In this document: piece after piece, positions 1 to 12,300 of the stretch
Layout of the letters: each line of letters opens with the position of its first letter
How positions within the stretch are numbered: the stretch's first letter is position 1
Source: Paragordius varius
Lineage: Eukaryota; Nematomorpha
Direction: 5' to 3'
Length of the DNA: 64,000 nucleotides
Assembly (NCBI GenBank): GCA_964247055.1
Contig: OZ176050.1
Span: 5,146,001 to 5,210,000, forward strand
Notes under the pieces: model-generated
Database searches by the model: none
What the model saw: the letters and a program-made list of their open reading frames with translations, nothing else
Told to the model about the DNA's origin: nothing
Program-made: the position numbers and the translations under genes

Positions 1-622
1 TTTAAAATCTTCAAATGACCTTTCAACTTTAATAATGTATTCGTTTAAAAATACGTAGAAAGATGAAACAATTAAAACCTTTTTTGGGATTGATAATAAA
101 CAAATCTCACAAAATGCACTTTGCGGCTCATAGGGTTGATTGGAATATTGGGTTTTAATTGCATATTTCTAAAAGAATGTTATGGATATTTAATGTAGGT
201 AATGGTACATAAAACTCTAACTTACATTTTTATGCTGATTTGGATTAGATATATGCGCCTCTAAGAACAATTTATCTGGATTACCATCATAATACCTATA
301 AAATTATATGATATATAAGGTAAACCTTTCCAATAACTTTTCTTTATCCCATTTAAAGTGATGTAAAAGTAAGCGTGTAACTGTTGGAGGTAACTTAAAT
401 TAATTAAAAAACAACCTGGAAGACAGTATTTACATCTTTTATGATCTCTACCATATATTGTACTACTCGGTCTGGACTTAATACCTCATATGAAAAATCA
501 TCTTCATAAAGATTTGTTAGTAAATTAGCCGGTTTAGTTTGGTGTATGGCTTCCATTGGAATGTCAAGGGCTTCCTCCTCCGATAGCCCATCTTCCGATT
601 CATACATATCGTCAATATTCAT
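1..622 (-). CDS. ARIH1: Ariadne-1-like RBR E3 ubiquitin ligase, N-terminal part (continues off left edge)
   Basis: Exons read on the minus strand: 622-416, 393-326, 295-226, 168-79; the gene continues past base 1. The protein begins with a short acidic segment (from ATG at 622; another in-frame ATG lies at 697). A UBA-like region follows, with residues like YEVLSPDRVVQYMVEIIKDVN and then LLLHHFKWDKEKLLERYYDG, which match the ARIH1/ariadne UBA-like domain closely in order and spacing. The last exon seen ends just after the first RING1 cysteine pair (FCEICLLSIPKK). In the family RING1, IBR and RING2 follow; none of these is in the window beyond that first pair. The first two introns are only 22 nt (415-394) and 30 nt (325-296). 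Known family role: RBR ligase activated by neddylated cullin-RING ligases. ARIH1 rather than ARIH2 is inferred from the N-terminal match. Confidence 0.85.
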
Positions 623-1270
623 TACTTTAACCACATATAATAGACAAATAAGAAAACATTGATGGTATATATAAGGGGTGAAAGAGCATACACACACACT
701 TTGGTGTGTATTTTATAACTAAAATACTCAATATTGGCATTTTAGGCTTACAAAATTTAATAAGCAGTTAATAAGTTAACGGAAACTGTAAAATATAGTT
801 AATTTGGGAGATATGCCAACCTACAAAAATTATTTTAAACTATAATTTATAATTTTGATAGTTTTGCAAATAAAAATTTTAAACGGATAAAATTATTAAA
901 AAAAATTTTTCCCAAAAGATAAATTCCGTTATTTCAACACAAAATAGGGGTGATAAAAAATATATCTTGATGGTTAAATATATAATTTTTATGGTAATTT
1001 TGGTTTTGGGTTTAGGTTCATTTTGCTTTTTGTTTTCTATATTTAAAAAACGAAAAACAAACAGTGATAGTAAATTAAATTAATAGTGCATAATTCATTC
1101 CAAAAATATACAAGATATATATAAATTAAAAAGCAACCGATAATTACTCTTAATAATTTCCAATAAATAGAGATAATTAAGAAATAATAAAAAACATATT
1201 TAATAAAAAGAATATCTTTTATTTTTTTACCGATAGGCTCAAATATTGTTTACTCGAAATTGACCATATT

Positions 1271-1953
1271 TAACACTTGGATACAAGACATCCATTTCAG
1301 TCCTTTGATTAACACTTGGATACAACACATTCATTTTAGTCCTTCAATTCAAATTGGGGTAGTTGGATACCCAGGCCTGTTAAAAAATAAATAATTTAAA
1401 AATTATGGAAGCAATCGAAACCATGGCAAAATTTTGAACTTAATTAATAAACCGGAATATATAAAAAACTTTATTCAAAAATATTTGATATTACTTATTT
1501 TGAGCTAAAACTTAAAGATAAAAATTTAGTCAACGTGACATGTGTCAAATTGTAAAATAATAATACAACTTTTTCTATTATCAATGTTAGATGTAATTTA
1601 TATAAAAAATAAGCCCTTAAAATTAAATGAAGACGATATTTTGCAAAATTTTTGTAAAATAAAAATGGCGTCAAGTAGTTTGACGTGGAACTTTTTTTTC
1701 AAAACAAAATTTTATCAAGATATTTTGGCATATTTATATAATATTTATCAGGATAGAAGCATAAATTTAAATTGAGATCGTTTCCTTCAGTAGTTTTTAA
1801 AAAAAATTAAATTAAATTTAGTCTGGGGTATTTAGATACCCCAATTTGAATCGAAGTGTTAAATTAAGACCGTTTCCTTCAGTAGTTTGTTTAAAATTTT
1901 AAATTTAATTTGGTCTGGGGTATTTAGATACCCCTTATATCGAAGTGTTAAAA
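1271..1953 (+). repeat. MITE family A copy A1 with duplicated ends
   Basis: Full copy at 1309-1861. One end reads AACACTTGGATACAACACAT and leads into a block with GATTCAAATTGGGGTAGTTG; the other ends in CCCCAATTTGAATCGAAGTG then TTAA. TTAA is present at both ends, as in piggyBac-type elements. A second partial left end precedes it (1271-1308) and a partial right end follows it (1866-1952), so insertions are stacked here. An open frame at 1542-1775 is inside the repeat and is not a gene. Confidence 0.7.
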
Positions 1954-1970
1954 TTAGGGTAGTTGGATAT

Positions 1971-2560
1971 TTAACACTTCGATTCAAATTGGGGTATCTA
2001 AATACCCCAGACTAAATTTAAATTAAAATTTTTAAAAAACTACTGAAGGAAACGGTCTCAATTTAAATTTATGCTTCTATCCAGATAAATATTATATAAA
2101 TATGCCAAAATATCTTGATAAAATTTTGTTTTGAAAAAAAAGTTCCATCTCAAACTACTTCGACGCCATTTTTATTTTACAAATTTTTTGCAAAATATCG
2201 TCTTCATTTAATTTTAAGGGTAAAACTAAAGTTTATTTTTTATATAAATTACATCTAACATTGATAGAAATAGAAAAAGCGGTTTATTATGTATTATTTT
2301 TTAATTTTACAATTTGACACATGTCACGTTGACTAAATTTTTACCTTTCAGTTTTAGCTCAAAATAAGTAATATCAAGTATTTTTGAATAAAATTTTTTA
2401 TATATTTCGGTTTATTAATGTTTTATAAGTGCAAAATTTTGCCATGGTTTTGATTGCTTCCATACTTTTTAAAGTATTTGATTTTTAACAAGCCTGGGGT
2501 ATCCAACTACCCCAATTTGAATCGAAGGACTAAAATGAGTGTGTTGTATCCAAGTGTTAA
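1971..2560 (-). repeat. MITE family A copy A2, inverted relative to A1
   Basis: Starts at TTAA 1971-1974 with AACACTTCGATTC and ends with CCAAGTGTTAA at 2560. It is the reverse complement of A1 with only scattered differences, so A1 and A2 face each other as an inverted pair with about 100 bp between them. Confidence 0.7.
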
Positions 2561-3028
2561 TAAAATAATTCAAAAAATATGGAATGAATCGAAATTATGG
2601 CATATATTTGCACATTTATAACATTAATAAACCAAAATATATAAAAACTTCAAAAACACTTGATATAAACTATTTTTGGTACTCAAGAATTTAGTCAGTA
2701 AAATTTAAAAATAATACAAAATAAACCACTATTTATGTTTATATCAATGTTTGATGTAATTAAAAAAATAGCTTTGATTTTATCTTTAAAATCAAATAAT
2801 CACGATATTTTGCGAAAATGTTGTACAATTAAAATGGCGTCTAGGTAGTTTAATATGGTTTTTTTTCAAAAATAAATTTTATTTAGATATTTCGGCTTAT
2901 TTATACAATTTTTTTTAAATAGAAGCATATATTTAAATTGCGACAGTTTTGTTTGGTAGTTTTCTGAAAATTCAAACTTGTATATATTCTAAAGTATTTA
3001 GATACCCCAATTTGAATCGAAGTGTTAA
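2561..3028 (+). repeat. MITE family A copy A3, diverged, lacking its left end
   Basis: Directly abuts A2. Internal landmarks of the family (the AAAATGGCGTC motif and the terminal CCCCAATTTGAATCGAAGTG with TTAA) are present, but it is clearly more diverged than A1 and A2 and has no recognisable left terminus. Confidence 0.55.
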
Positions 3029-3089
3029 ACTGCCCCTTATAAAAGCTAATATTCAATTATTGGATTAATTTTAAGATTTTTGTTTTGCG

Positions 3090-4100
3090 AAATCATGGTT
3101 AAAAATATTATTTTGATGTGTTCACAGAGTTGGGATCAATGGATATAAAAAGTAAATCATTTGTCCCTTTTTAAAGGATATTACACAAATTCCCCAGAAA
3201 TGTATTTAACTGAACTCGTATGGCTTCTTAAATTTTTTAAAATTATCTTCGAAACCAAGCCATTTTGTATGGCGTCCTCAGTTTTAAATCGGTACCTACC
3301 CATAGATCTATATGGAAAAAGCGCTGAGGTGAATTCTTTGCCTTTATAGGGAAAATATTTGGAATAATCTTTGATACCATCGTCTGATGGTTGATCGCGT
3401 ATCTCCCAAGGCATAAAAGCCCCAAATTAACGGCTAATAAAAAAACGCCTGACCTTTTTTACCTAGTTACGAGTAATATTTCAAGCTTTGAATGAGCTCA
3501 TATGGCTTCATAAATTTTCTGTAAATTAGCTCCAAAACAAAGCAATTTAATTATAGTGGCGCAGTTTTTGGCGGGTAACTCCTAACCCAGCGACAGGTAT
3601 AAAAAAGGGCCGGGAAAATTTTTGCTTTTTATGGGAAATATCTGGTTTTATCATGTATTCAAATGCTTCCTATTAGACTCATAGCTTGTCTGAAATATGG
3701 CTACAAAGGCACGCTATTCCGATATGATGGGCCAGTTTATAGCGGGTATCTCATTACCCATCAGCCAATATAGAAAATACGTGCGACTTAAATTGCCTTT
3801 TAACAGGGAATATCTAAAATCATCATTGATTTTTTTACGGTCTCATACCTTAGCCGAAAAATACATTAAAAAAAACTATTTTTGTGGACTTATTTTTTTG
3901 AAAAAAATGGCATTTTACGGGGGGAGCGGGTAAAAAAAGGTCCTAACTTAAAAAAGCTAGCCGAATATGTGCGGCTCAATCGGAAATAAGTAAAAAATAA
4001 TCATATTTGAAATCGAGTGGTCCACGTTTTCCGGAAAATTGTCTCAAAAACACGATTTTTGTGGACTTATGTTTTTCAAAAAATAATGTGGCCAGATATT
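3090..4100 (+). repeat. Repeat family D: diverged tandem units plus a block shared with 63.8 kb
   Basis: From about 3180 to 3840 there are roughly three diverged tandem units, each with ATGGCTTC-AAATTTT, a run like GCTCCAAAACAAAGC, then GGCGGGTAACTC-TAACCCA and finally GGGAAATATCTGG-TTTATCAT. The block at about 3830-4090 (ACGGTCTCATACC, ATGGCATTTTACGGGGGGAG, GTTTTCCGGAAAATTGTCTC) reappears reverse-complemented at about 63750-64000. Short open frames in this stretch are repeat-derived. Confidence 0.5.
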
Positions 4101-4199
4101 TTAAACTTTGACGCAGTACAATATTTAAAAATACTTTGCCTCTTTTTACACCATCGGTGTGGTATATTACACAGTTTCCAAAAAATATATCCAGATAAA

Positions 4200-4570
4200 A
4201 TATATATATTCTGATAGGGAAATATCAGGATTAACATGGTGCTTTTGGTTTAAATTTTTAGATGTGGACTCTGAAAGTAAATTTTTTGCAGCTTTTAAAA
4301 TGAACTGTATTGTTAAAATAAACGCAAAACTTCCGACATTGTGCAATAATTTTAAATATATGCTAAATTTTGATATCGACTAAATATATTTTTTTTAAAG
4401 AATCCATACTTTCATTATTTAATTTTTAGCAAAATTTTGTTGAAGCGTACTTCATACTATTTTGAGCATGATGGAAACGATATAAACGGTTGAGATGTTA
4501 TTCCAATTATATATATATATATATAATTCGATAATGCTAACATTTTTCTCACTCAGAATTTTAAATTTGT
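4200..4570 (+). repeat. Repeat family J copy with TA microsatellite
   Basis: Contains AAATAAACG-AAAA, then AATTTTAAATATATGCTAAA and a CAAAATTTTGTTG-AGCGTACTTCAT block. The same order of motifs recurs near 45.1-45.4 kb, 45.8-46.3 kb and in part near 61.3 kb. A short (AT)n tract lies at about 4508-4527. Boundaries are vague. Confidence 0.4.
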
Positions 4571-4650
4571 GTTAAATAAAACTTGTGTTTTTTACAAACA
4601 TTAATATCATACCTCCCACCTTGAGTATAAAAAACGTAAAAACATTTACA

Positions 4651-7010
4651 GTCATGTAGACTTTATATTGTTAAAGATTTACTTTTTTTCGTTAATTGGG
4701 TATTAATATTTGGTAAAGAATATAAAAACAAGAGCTATATGGTATTACCATATCATATTCTTTAAAAAAGTAAAAGAAGTGTGGGGGAAGGGCGTCGGAA
4801 ATCTTTAGTAAAAAATGAAAATCTTAAAATATTGTTATAGGGGAATGTTAATATTTTTGTTAATCTTTTAGCAAAATTTATATGTTGATTTTTTTAAAAA
4901 ATTATTTCGCAGTACACATATGAAAGAGGATTGACGTGAGAATTAACTAATTAATTTGATGAATATTTTGTATGTTAAATTTTGAGAATATTACAGCAAT
5001 TTATGTTAACATTTAAAATATTGTTGTTACGTATTTAGATGCGGAATTTTGTGGGTTATTCTTAATAATTTAATAAATAGTAAAATGGTTATTTTAATAT
5101 TATTTATGATTCATAATTAAATTCAACAATACTATTTTCAACATGATAAATACCTGTATTAATCAAAATCGGTATTATTATTTTAAATAGTTGTTATTAG
5201 TAATTAAAATACAGGTTATATATTTGTCAAAATTTAATTAGATTATAGATTGGTTTTGTTTTTATGTTTTTCATGGTTAATTTTTATGTGTTTACATTTT
5301 AATCAGGTAAAAATTGCGGTTTTTAAATTTAGTCAAATTTATTTTTTTTTGTTTTTTAGGATTTGCATTGCAAATTGTAATTACTACATATTGGAAATTT
5401 TAAAATACAGGTAAAAATGGCGGTTAATTTCAAATTTATTTATTTTTCATTGGTAATTGTAATTAATTACATATTGTGGACATTTTAATAACTACCGGTA
5501 AAAATTGCAGTTTTTAATAAATTTAATAAAAATTGAGTTTTTGTTTTTTAGGATTTGCATTGTTATTTGTAATTAATTTATTTGGTCATTTTAATAAATA
5601 CAGGTAAAAATTGCGGTTTATAACAAATTTTAATTTTTTTTTATTTTGTATCATTGTTAATTGTAATTAATTACTACATATTTTGGACATTTTAATAAAT
5701 ACAGGTGAAAATGCCAGTTTTTAAAATTTAACATGTTTTGTATCATTGTTATTTGTTTTCAATTAATAAATATTTTGGACATTTAAAAAACAGGTCAAAA
5801 TTGCCGTTTTTAATAAATTATTAAAATTTATTAATTACTATATATTTTTGATACATTGATATATACAGGTAAAAATTACTATCATTTGAATAAATTAGCA
5901 AGGTTGAACAAAATATTAAAAATTTATTCATTTTATTAAAAACCGCAATTTTCACCTGTTTTTTAAATGTCGAAAATATTTGATAATTAATAACAAATAA
6001 CAATGATACAAAAAAAATTAAATTTGAAATTTGTTAAAAACCGCCATTTTTACCTGTATTTTTTAAAATATGTAGTATTTAATTACAATTAACAATGTTA
6101 AATAAAAAAACAAAAAAAATAAATTTTTACAGATTTATTAAAAACTGCAATTTTTACCTGTAGATATTAAAATGTCCACAATATGTAATTAATTACAATT
6201 ACCAATGAAAAATAAATAAATTTGAAATTAACCGCCATTTTTACCTGTATTTTAAAATTTCCAATATGTAGTAATTACAATTTGCAATGCAAATCCTAAA
6301 AAACAAAAAAAATAAATTTGACTAAATTTAAAAACCGCAATTTTTACCTGATTAAAATGTAAACACATAAAAATTAACCATGAAAAACATAAAAACAAAA
6401 CCAATCTATAATCTAATTAAATTTTGACAAATATATAACCTGTATTTTAATTACTAATAACAACTATTTAAAATAATAATACCGATTTTGATTAATACAG
6501 GTATTTATCATGTTGAAAATACTATTGTTGAATTTAATTATGAATCATAAATAATATTAAAATAACCATTTTACTATTTATTAAATTATTAAGAATAACC
6601 CACAAAATTCCGCATCTAAATACGTAACAACAATATTTTAAATGTTAACATAAATTGCTGTAATATTCTCAAAATTTAACATACAAAATATTCATCAAAT
6701 TAATTAGTTAATTCTCACGTCAATCCTCTTTCATATGTGTACTGCGAAATAATTTTTTAAAAAAAATCAACATATAAATTTTGCTAAAAGATTAACAAAA
6801 ATATTACCATTCCCCTATAACAATATTTTAAGATTTTCATTTTTTACTAAAGATTTCCGACGCCCTTCCCCCACACTTCTTTTACTTTTTTAAAGAATAT
6901 GATATGGTAATACCATATAGCTCTTGTTTTTATATTCTTTACCAAATATTAATACCCAATTAACGAAAAAAAGTAAATCTTTAACAATATAAAGTCTACA
7001 TGACTGTAAT
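4651..7010. repeat. Giant palindrome (about 2.36 kb) with minisatellite arms
   Basis: The left arm starts CAGTCATGTAGACTTTATAT at 4651 and the right arm ends with its reverse complement near 7010. Unique outer parts (about 4651-5150 and 6500-7010) match almost base for base; I saw only single differences, for example near 4845 versus 6815. The inner parts are built from an 85-105 bp unit carrying ACAGGTAAAAATTGCGGTTT, GGATTTGCATTG and TTGTAATTAATTAC. I count about seven units on the left (ACAGGT-type motifs at about 5304, 5410, 5494, 5601, 5702, 5792, 5868) and five on the right (5955, 6052, 6156, 6242, 6345). No coding capacity was found, so it may be a foldback element or a local inverted duplication. 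Confidence 0.85.
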
Positions 7011-7930
7011 TTGTTAATACGAAAAAAAGGTTTTTTTGAAATCATATTCCATATATAATATATTTTTTATAATATGTTTTAGGAATTACAATTTTTTATA
7101 TAATTTTCCGTCTGATTATTATAACAAAAAATAAACTTTATAAATTTGATCAAACATTTATAAAATATAAATTAATTTTGTTAAATTTTGATGCACCTCT
7201 TTTTGCGGAAGCCCTGAGTGAAAGAGTCATTAGCCAGAATCTTACGGTGTGGAGGGCGAGATTTATAGTTTCGCCACTGCTTAAAAGGAAATCATAATCG
7301 GTTTGACCGATCCAAAATTGTCTAATTCGAGAAGAAAATAAAATATTAACCAATTAAAAAAAGGCCAATCTTATTTTACCGCAAAATAAACCATTTCTTT
7401 ACAAATTATGGGTTTATTTTTACAGAGGGTACTATATCGAATTCTAAAATAATTTTTTTGAATAAATAAAAGGTAAATATATATTCATAAATAATTAAAT
7501 TTTTTCAATTTCAAAAAGCAGTACAAAAGTGGGCGCAGTACAGTCTCAGTTTTTTTCTGAAAATCCAGTACTGTACTGCGAAAAACAGCCTATCTGGTCA
7601 CATTATCAGAAAACCCATTTTTTACATGGAAGGGCCCGAACTGGGACCCTAAATCAAAAGGGCGAAGCTATTATGGATATTGATGTTATATTTTTTCGAT
7701 GTTTGGATTTGAATGGGTTTACCGGTTTTGGAAACAGATCACAAAGCCAGCATTTTCCATTTTTATATAGATAGATTTAATCTTAATACATTATATTTAC
7801 ACTTTTTTTCTTAGTTTACCTTTTAGGGTAATTTAAAATCCCAGGCTTTGTTTTGAATATAAACTATAATTTTATAGTTTTTATCATTATAATTTTATTA
7901 TTAACACTTCATATATCACTTTTTTGTTCT
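7011..7930. other. Gene-free stretch with a family D fragment
   Basis: About 7510-7775 matches, in reverse complement, about 63595-63840: GGAAGGGCCCGAACTGGGA, GGGCGAAGCTATTATGG, then AACAGATCACAAAGCCAGCA. The interval 7186-7330 is less AT-rich than its surroundings and contains a 67-codon minus-strand frame that I do not recognise. Nothing else here is supported as a gene. Confidence 0.4.
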
Positions 7931-8424
7931 AGTTTACCGTATTTTTATATTCCAGAGATCAATTTTGTAAATAAAGTCCAGTTTTGAAAGTGATTGTTAA
8001 ATTTAATTATCAAACACTGCTTTCATGTATTACATTAAAAAGCCAATATTTTTTGTGACATCAAGAGATTAAAATTATGACAGCTTCAAAATATGATCGA
8101 AACATATCTAAAATCAAAATATATTTAGCTTTCTGGCAAAATGAAGCATGAAATTTTAAAATAAATTAATTACTTTTTCTAACCATAATATACTGTTATT
8201 TGTCTCTTTCAATAGCGATTTTAAAAAATTATCGAAAATGGCGGCAAAAAAAGTTTGAGATGAGGATTTTTCTGCAATTTTGCATTTTTAAAAGAAAAAA
8301 ATTTGTATAATGCGCCTAAGAGGTCAAAGAAATCATATTTTTATATTCGGCTGATACCTTTTAACGTATATTCAAATTTCAAATCGCTCTGCGATATAAA
8401 ACTACCCCAAAAAGTAATGGAGTA
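7930..8424 (-). repeat. MITE family E copy E1
   Basis: About 500 bp. One end has TTTATATTCCAGAGATCAAT and the other ATCGCTCTGCGATATAAAAC followed by TACCCCAAAAAGTAATGGA. The conserved middle reads AAAATGGCGGC-AAAAAAGTTTGAGATGAGGATTTTT. It is the reverse complement of the copy at 59998-60535. Terminal segments of the same family are also seen alone at about 9127-9190 and 28440-28480. Confidence 0.6.
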
Positions 8425-8478
8425 CAAAAAATTTACCTTATTTATACAATTTTAATTAGGATAAAAGTATAAATTTGA

Positions 8479-9033
8479 TTGAAAACTTCGATTCAATTTG
8501 AGGTATCTAAATACCCCAGACTAAATTAAACTTAAATTTTTTAAATACTGAAGAAATCGGTTTATAAATTTATGCTTCTATCCTGATAAAAATTATATAA
8601 ATAAGCTATAATATCTCAATAAAATTTTGTTTTGAAAAAAAAGTTCCATGTTAAACTACTTACACGCCATTAATATTTTGCAAAATATCTTGTTCATTTA
8701 TTTTCAAGGTATAGTTAAAGCTATTTTTTATTTAAATCACATCTAACATTGATATAAAGAAAAAGTGGTTTATTTTGTTTTATTTTACAATTTAGCCAAT
8801 GTAGACATGTCATCACTAAATTTTTACCTTTGGGTTTTACCTTAAAATAAGTAATATCAAGTAAAAAAGTTTTGTATATATTCCGGTTTATTAATGTTAA
8901 ATGAGTGCAAAATTTTGTCATGGTTTCTATTACTTCCATAATTTTTAAATTTTATTTTAAACAGGCCTGGTGTATCCAACTACCCCAATTTGAATCGAAG
9001 GACTAAAATTAATGTGCCGTATTCAAGTGTTAA
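8479..9033 (-). repeat. MITE family A copy A4
   Basis: Begins with ACTTCGATTCAATTTGAGGT and ends TATTCAAGTGTTAA at 9033. It carries the usual CTACCCCAATTTGAATCGAAGGAC block and is oriented like A2. The left TTAA has decayed. Confidence 0.6.
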
Positions 9034-9323
9034 TATTATCTGCTTCAGCATATTTTAACTAAATAAATTTGAATATGACATGGGGTCTTTAAACCCAATT
9101 TGAGTCGAATTGTAAGCACCAAAAATACTTTTAAGATATTCAATTCTCTAATCGCTCTGGGATATTAAACTACCCCAAAAAGTCATGGAGTTTTAAAAAT
9201 AATTATAGAATATTTATTATTGATAAGAAATGAATTACAACTTTTTGCTGAAATTCATATCACCGTTTGCCGTGTTGTAAAATTAACCCGCTCATGTAAA
9301 ACATATGGTTAAAATTTTATTTT
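9034..9323. other. Region immediately upstream of BRPF
   Basis: Contains a lone family E terminus (about 9127-9190, ATCGCTCTGGGATATTAAAC). No TATA-type or initiator element stands out in such AT-rich DNA. An in-frame TAA at 9297 precedes the chosen BRPF start, with no ATG in between. Confidence 0.3.
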
Positions 9324-12300
9324 ATGGGCTTTACTCAATGCAATGTATTTTATCAAATTAACCCTAAAATACAGTCGAAATTAATTAAAAATACAAGAAA
9401 TATGAGAAGAAAATCAAAATTATCCAAGAGTAAACGTCGCATATCTAAATCCATTAAAACAGAAGACGGCGTCTTAATTGATTCTGAAATGGAATTAGAT
9501 CAGGATATACCAATTATTAGAGATAATTGCCAAATAAATAAAGAGAAACCAAATCTACGTTTAATAGTACCAGAAGTTGTTTATTCATACACCTCAAACG
9601 ATGAACCCAAGATAGATTTAACCATTCCCTATATAATGTACGAATCTAATGAATCCTTCAAACGGGTCGAATATGAAGCTGATGAAGAAGATTTAGAATG
9701 GATAAAATTAATTAATGTAGTCTGTCCCTATCATTTATCCGATGATAGCTTTGAATTTTTGATAGATCGGGTTGAAAAAAGATCATTTTGGTATAGTTTA
9801 ATGAGGGCAAAATCATCGGAGCTTACAGGTTAATAAAATAGATAATTATTATTGGAAAACAATTTTGATTTTTATATTGATAGCACCTTTTCTTATCATA
9901 AATCTATTATCCTAGAAAAAAAGTTTCAAAATAAATTTGAAAATGAGGCCGTTTGTTCTATATGCATGGATGGAGATTGCTCTAATTCGAATGCTATTCT
10001 CTTTTGTGATTGGTGTAATGTGGCTGTACATCAAGAATGCTATGGGGTTCCTTATGTACCAGAAGGTAGTTATATTAGTTTGTATAAAAGTTTCGTATCA
10101 ATATAACTTTATACAGAAAATTTTGATTAATTGATAGTTTTTTACTAATTCCCAATAAATAATTATGAGAATTTTGATTAAACCTACTCTTTTTTGCATT
10201 AAGATCTCATCAATATTTTATAATAGTTTGGATCAATAGCTATCTCTCTATTAATATATTGTTCTTGAACTTTATTGTACACACTAAGAATGGTAAAAAA
10301 AATTTTCAGATCGCATACCTGGAAAGCTCTTAAATCGTTCAAAATATTCAAGTGTGTATTGGCCAAGATTTGTTGTATTTTCTTATACATTATATTTTTC
10401 CCTAAATTGGGTCTTTCATTTAAATTAAAATAACTAATTTGCGCTTGTATTATCTGATTTACTTTTATGTAGATGAATAATATTTTAAATTATAATATAA
10501 TATGGCAAAAGTTATTGATGGTTTTTTTTTATTTTAATATAAACTGTTAATCTATTAATTGGCATCATATATCAAATTTAATTTTGAGGCACCAAAATTA
10601 ATATTTTTTAAGACCTGCATCACTATAAATCATTATTTTTAAAATGATATTGGTGCAAAATGGAATTTGCATGGAGGGACACGGAATAAGAAATATTAAC
10701 TTTTTAAATTGTTTTTCCCATTTGTTATCACCGTGAATTTTAGATTATCGATTTTATTAGTTATTTGCCAGGAATTGATTTCATATATTAAATTATTTAT
10801 ATTGGCACCATATAATGTATTCTTCCTTCCTTGTTAGAGGTTTCTACATTAATTTTAATATGTTAACAATATATCTACTCTCTTCATGTAATATAAAAGA
10901 ATCGTATTTTTTGCATCTATCAGGTAACAATATAACTCTAGTATTTTGCCAAAAAAATGAGAAATTCGGAATGTTACGCCCTTTCTACCTTTACCTTATT
11001 TTGTAAAAATCAAAATTATTTATCGGCGCAGAATATTTTACACCTTTATATCTTTTGATTCTGAACCCTATATTAAAAATTATATACAATATACATTTTA
11101 ATGATTGCTTATTTCACCTTATAGTAGGGCAACACAGTAGTGTATGGGGGAAAAACAACAAAATGTTGAATAAACATATTTCCTTTCTTATTTCCATAAA
11201 CTCCTGTGTTGTAAATTGCCATACTATAGTGTGAAATAAACAACCATTAAAATGCATACTGCAATAAAATATTTTTTTTATTATATCATTGCATATACAT
11301 TAGGACAGTGGCTTTGTCGATTATGCATACGTCAGCCAAACACAAACATTTTCAACCAAAGCTTAAACAGTACATTACAAAATCTTTTTTTGAGCTCATA
11401 TGATGACGGGGAACATAGATCAGAAAACGCACAAAAATCCACATCAATACCGCATCGTAGAGGTTTAAAAAAAGGATATGGAAATCAAAAGTTATTATTT
11501 GGGTTTTTACTAAATAATCTTTATTAGAGTATTTACATCTTGTGACGACTGGTTTGTTTGATTAATATAAATAATATATCCTTTTGGTGAAAATAACTAA
11601 ATTAAGAGAACAAATTAGAGTATTTTTAGGCATAATCAGCTGAAATTATATAAAATGAATAATTAATAGTATTTGGCTGTATGTTTAGCTATTTTATATT
11701 AATTAAATATATGTAGGAATTTAAATTTTATACCGTATTTTCTCTTCAAGAATATAAATTTACTTTTAAATAGAGGCAATTTCAACAAAATTCGCTTTTG
11801 ATTATTTAAGCCATTTTAAAAATAAATTATCTCCTACAGGAATAAATCAATTTTTTTACGATTATAAATAAGAATATCGGTAACCCATTTTTTCTGTTTT
11901 TCCAGTTTGTTCTTAATTTTATTATTAATATCAAAAAGTATAGATTGTATAATAAATTTTTATAAATTTAAATCTTTATTATTAAATAACTCATTTAAAG
12001 AATAGAAAAAGATAAATTATGCTAATAATTTGCGAATTTGTTTTGCCTAAAGAATTAATTTTTCCGTTTTCGAAACGTTCATTTGAAGTTATCAAGGGCA
12101 GAAAATGTTTTAGTTTTTAAAAGGTCAAGGTTTAATTAAATATTTTAGGGTTAACTTACAATGGGATCCTAAAAAATTCAAGGCTTAATTTAGGGTGACG
12201 TTTAAATGGCGATAGTTTTACCATATATGTGCCTAATAATAAGAAAATGTTGTATTTAAACCATTTCCTTTCAAAATTAGATTTAATCATGATGTATCTA

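Noticed and set aside
9852-9915. Upstream extension of BRPF exon 2 (frame open from about 9846)
   Set aside because: No acceptor before 9915 joins exon 1 in phase; the AG at 9915 does.
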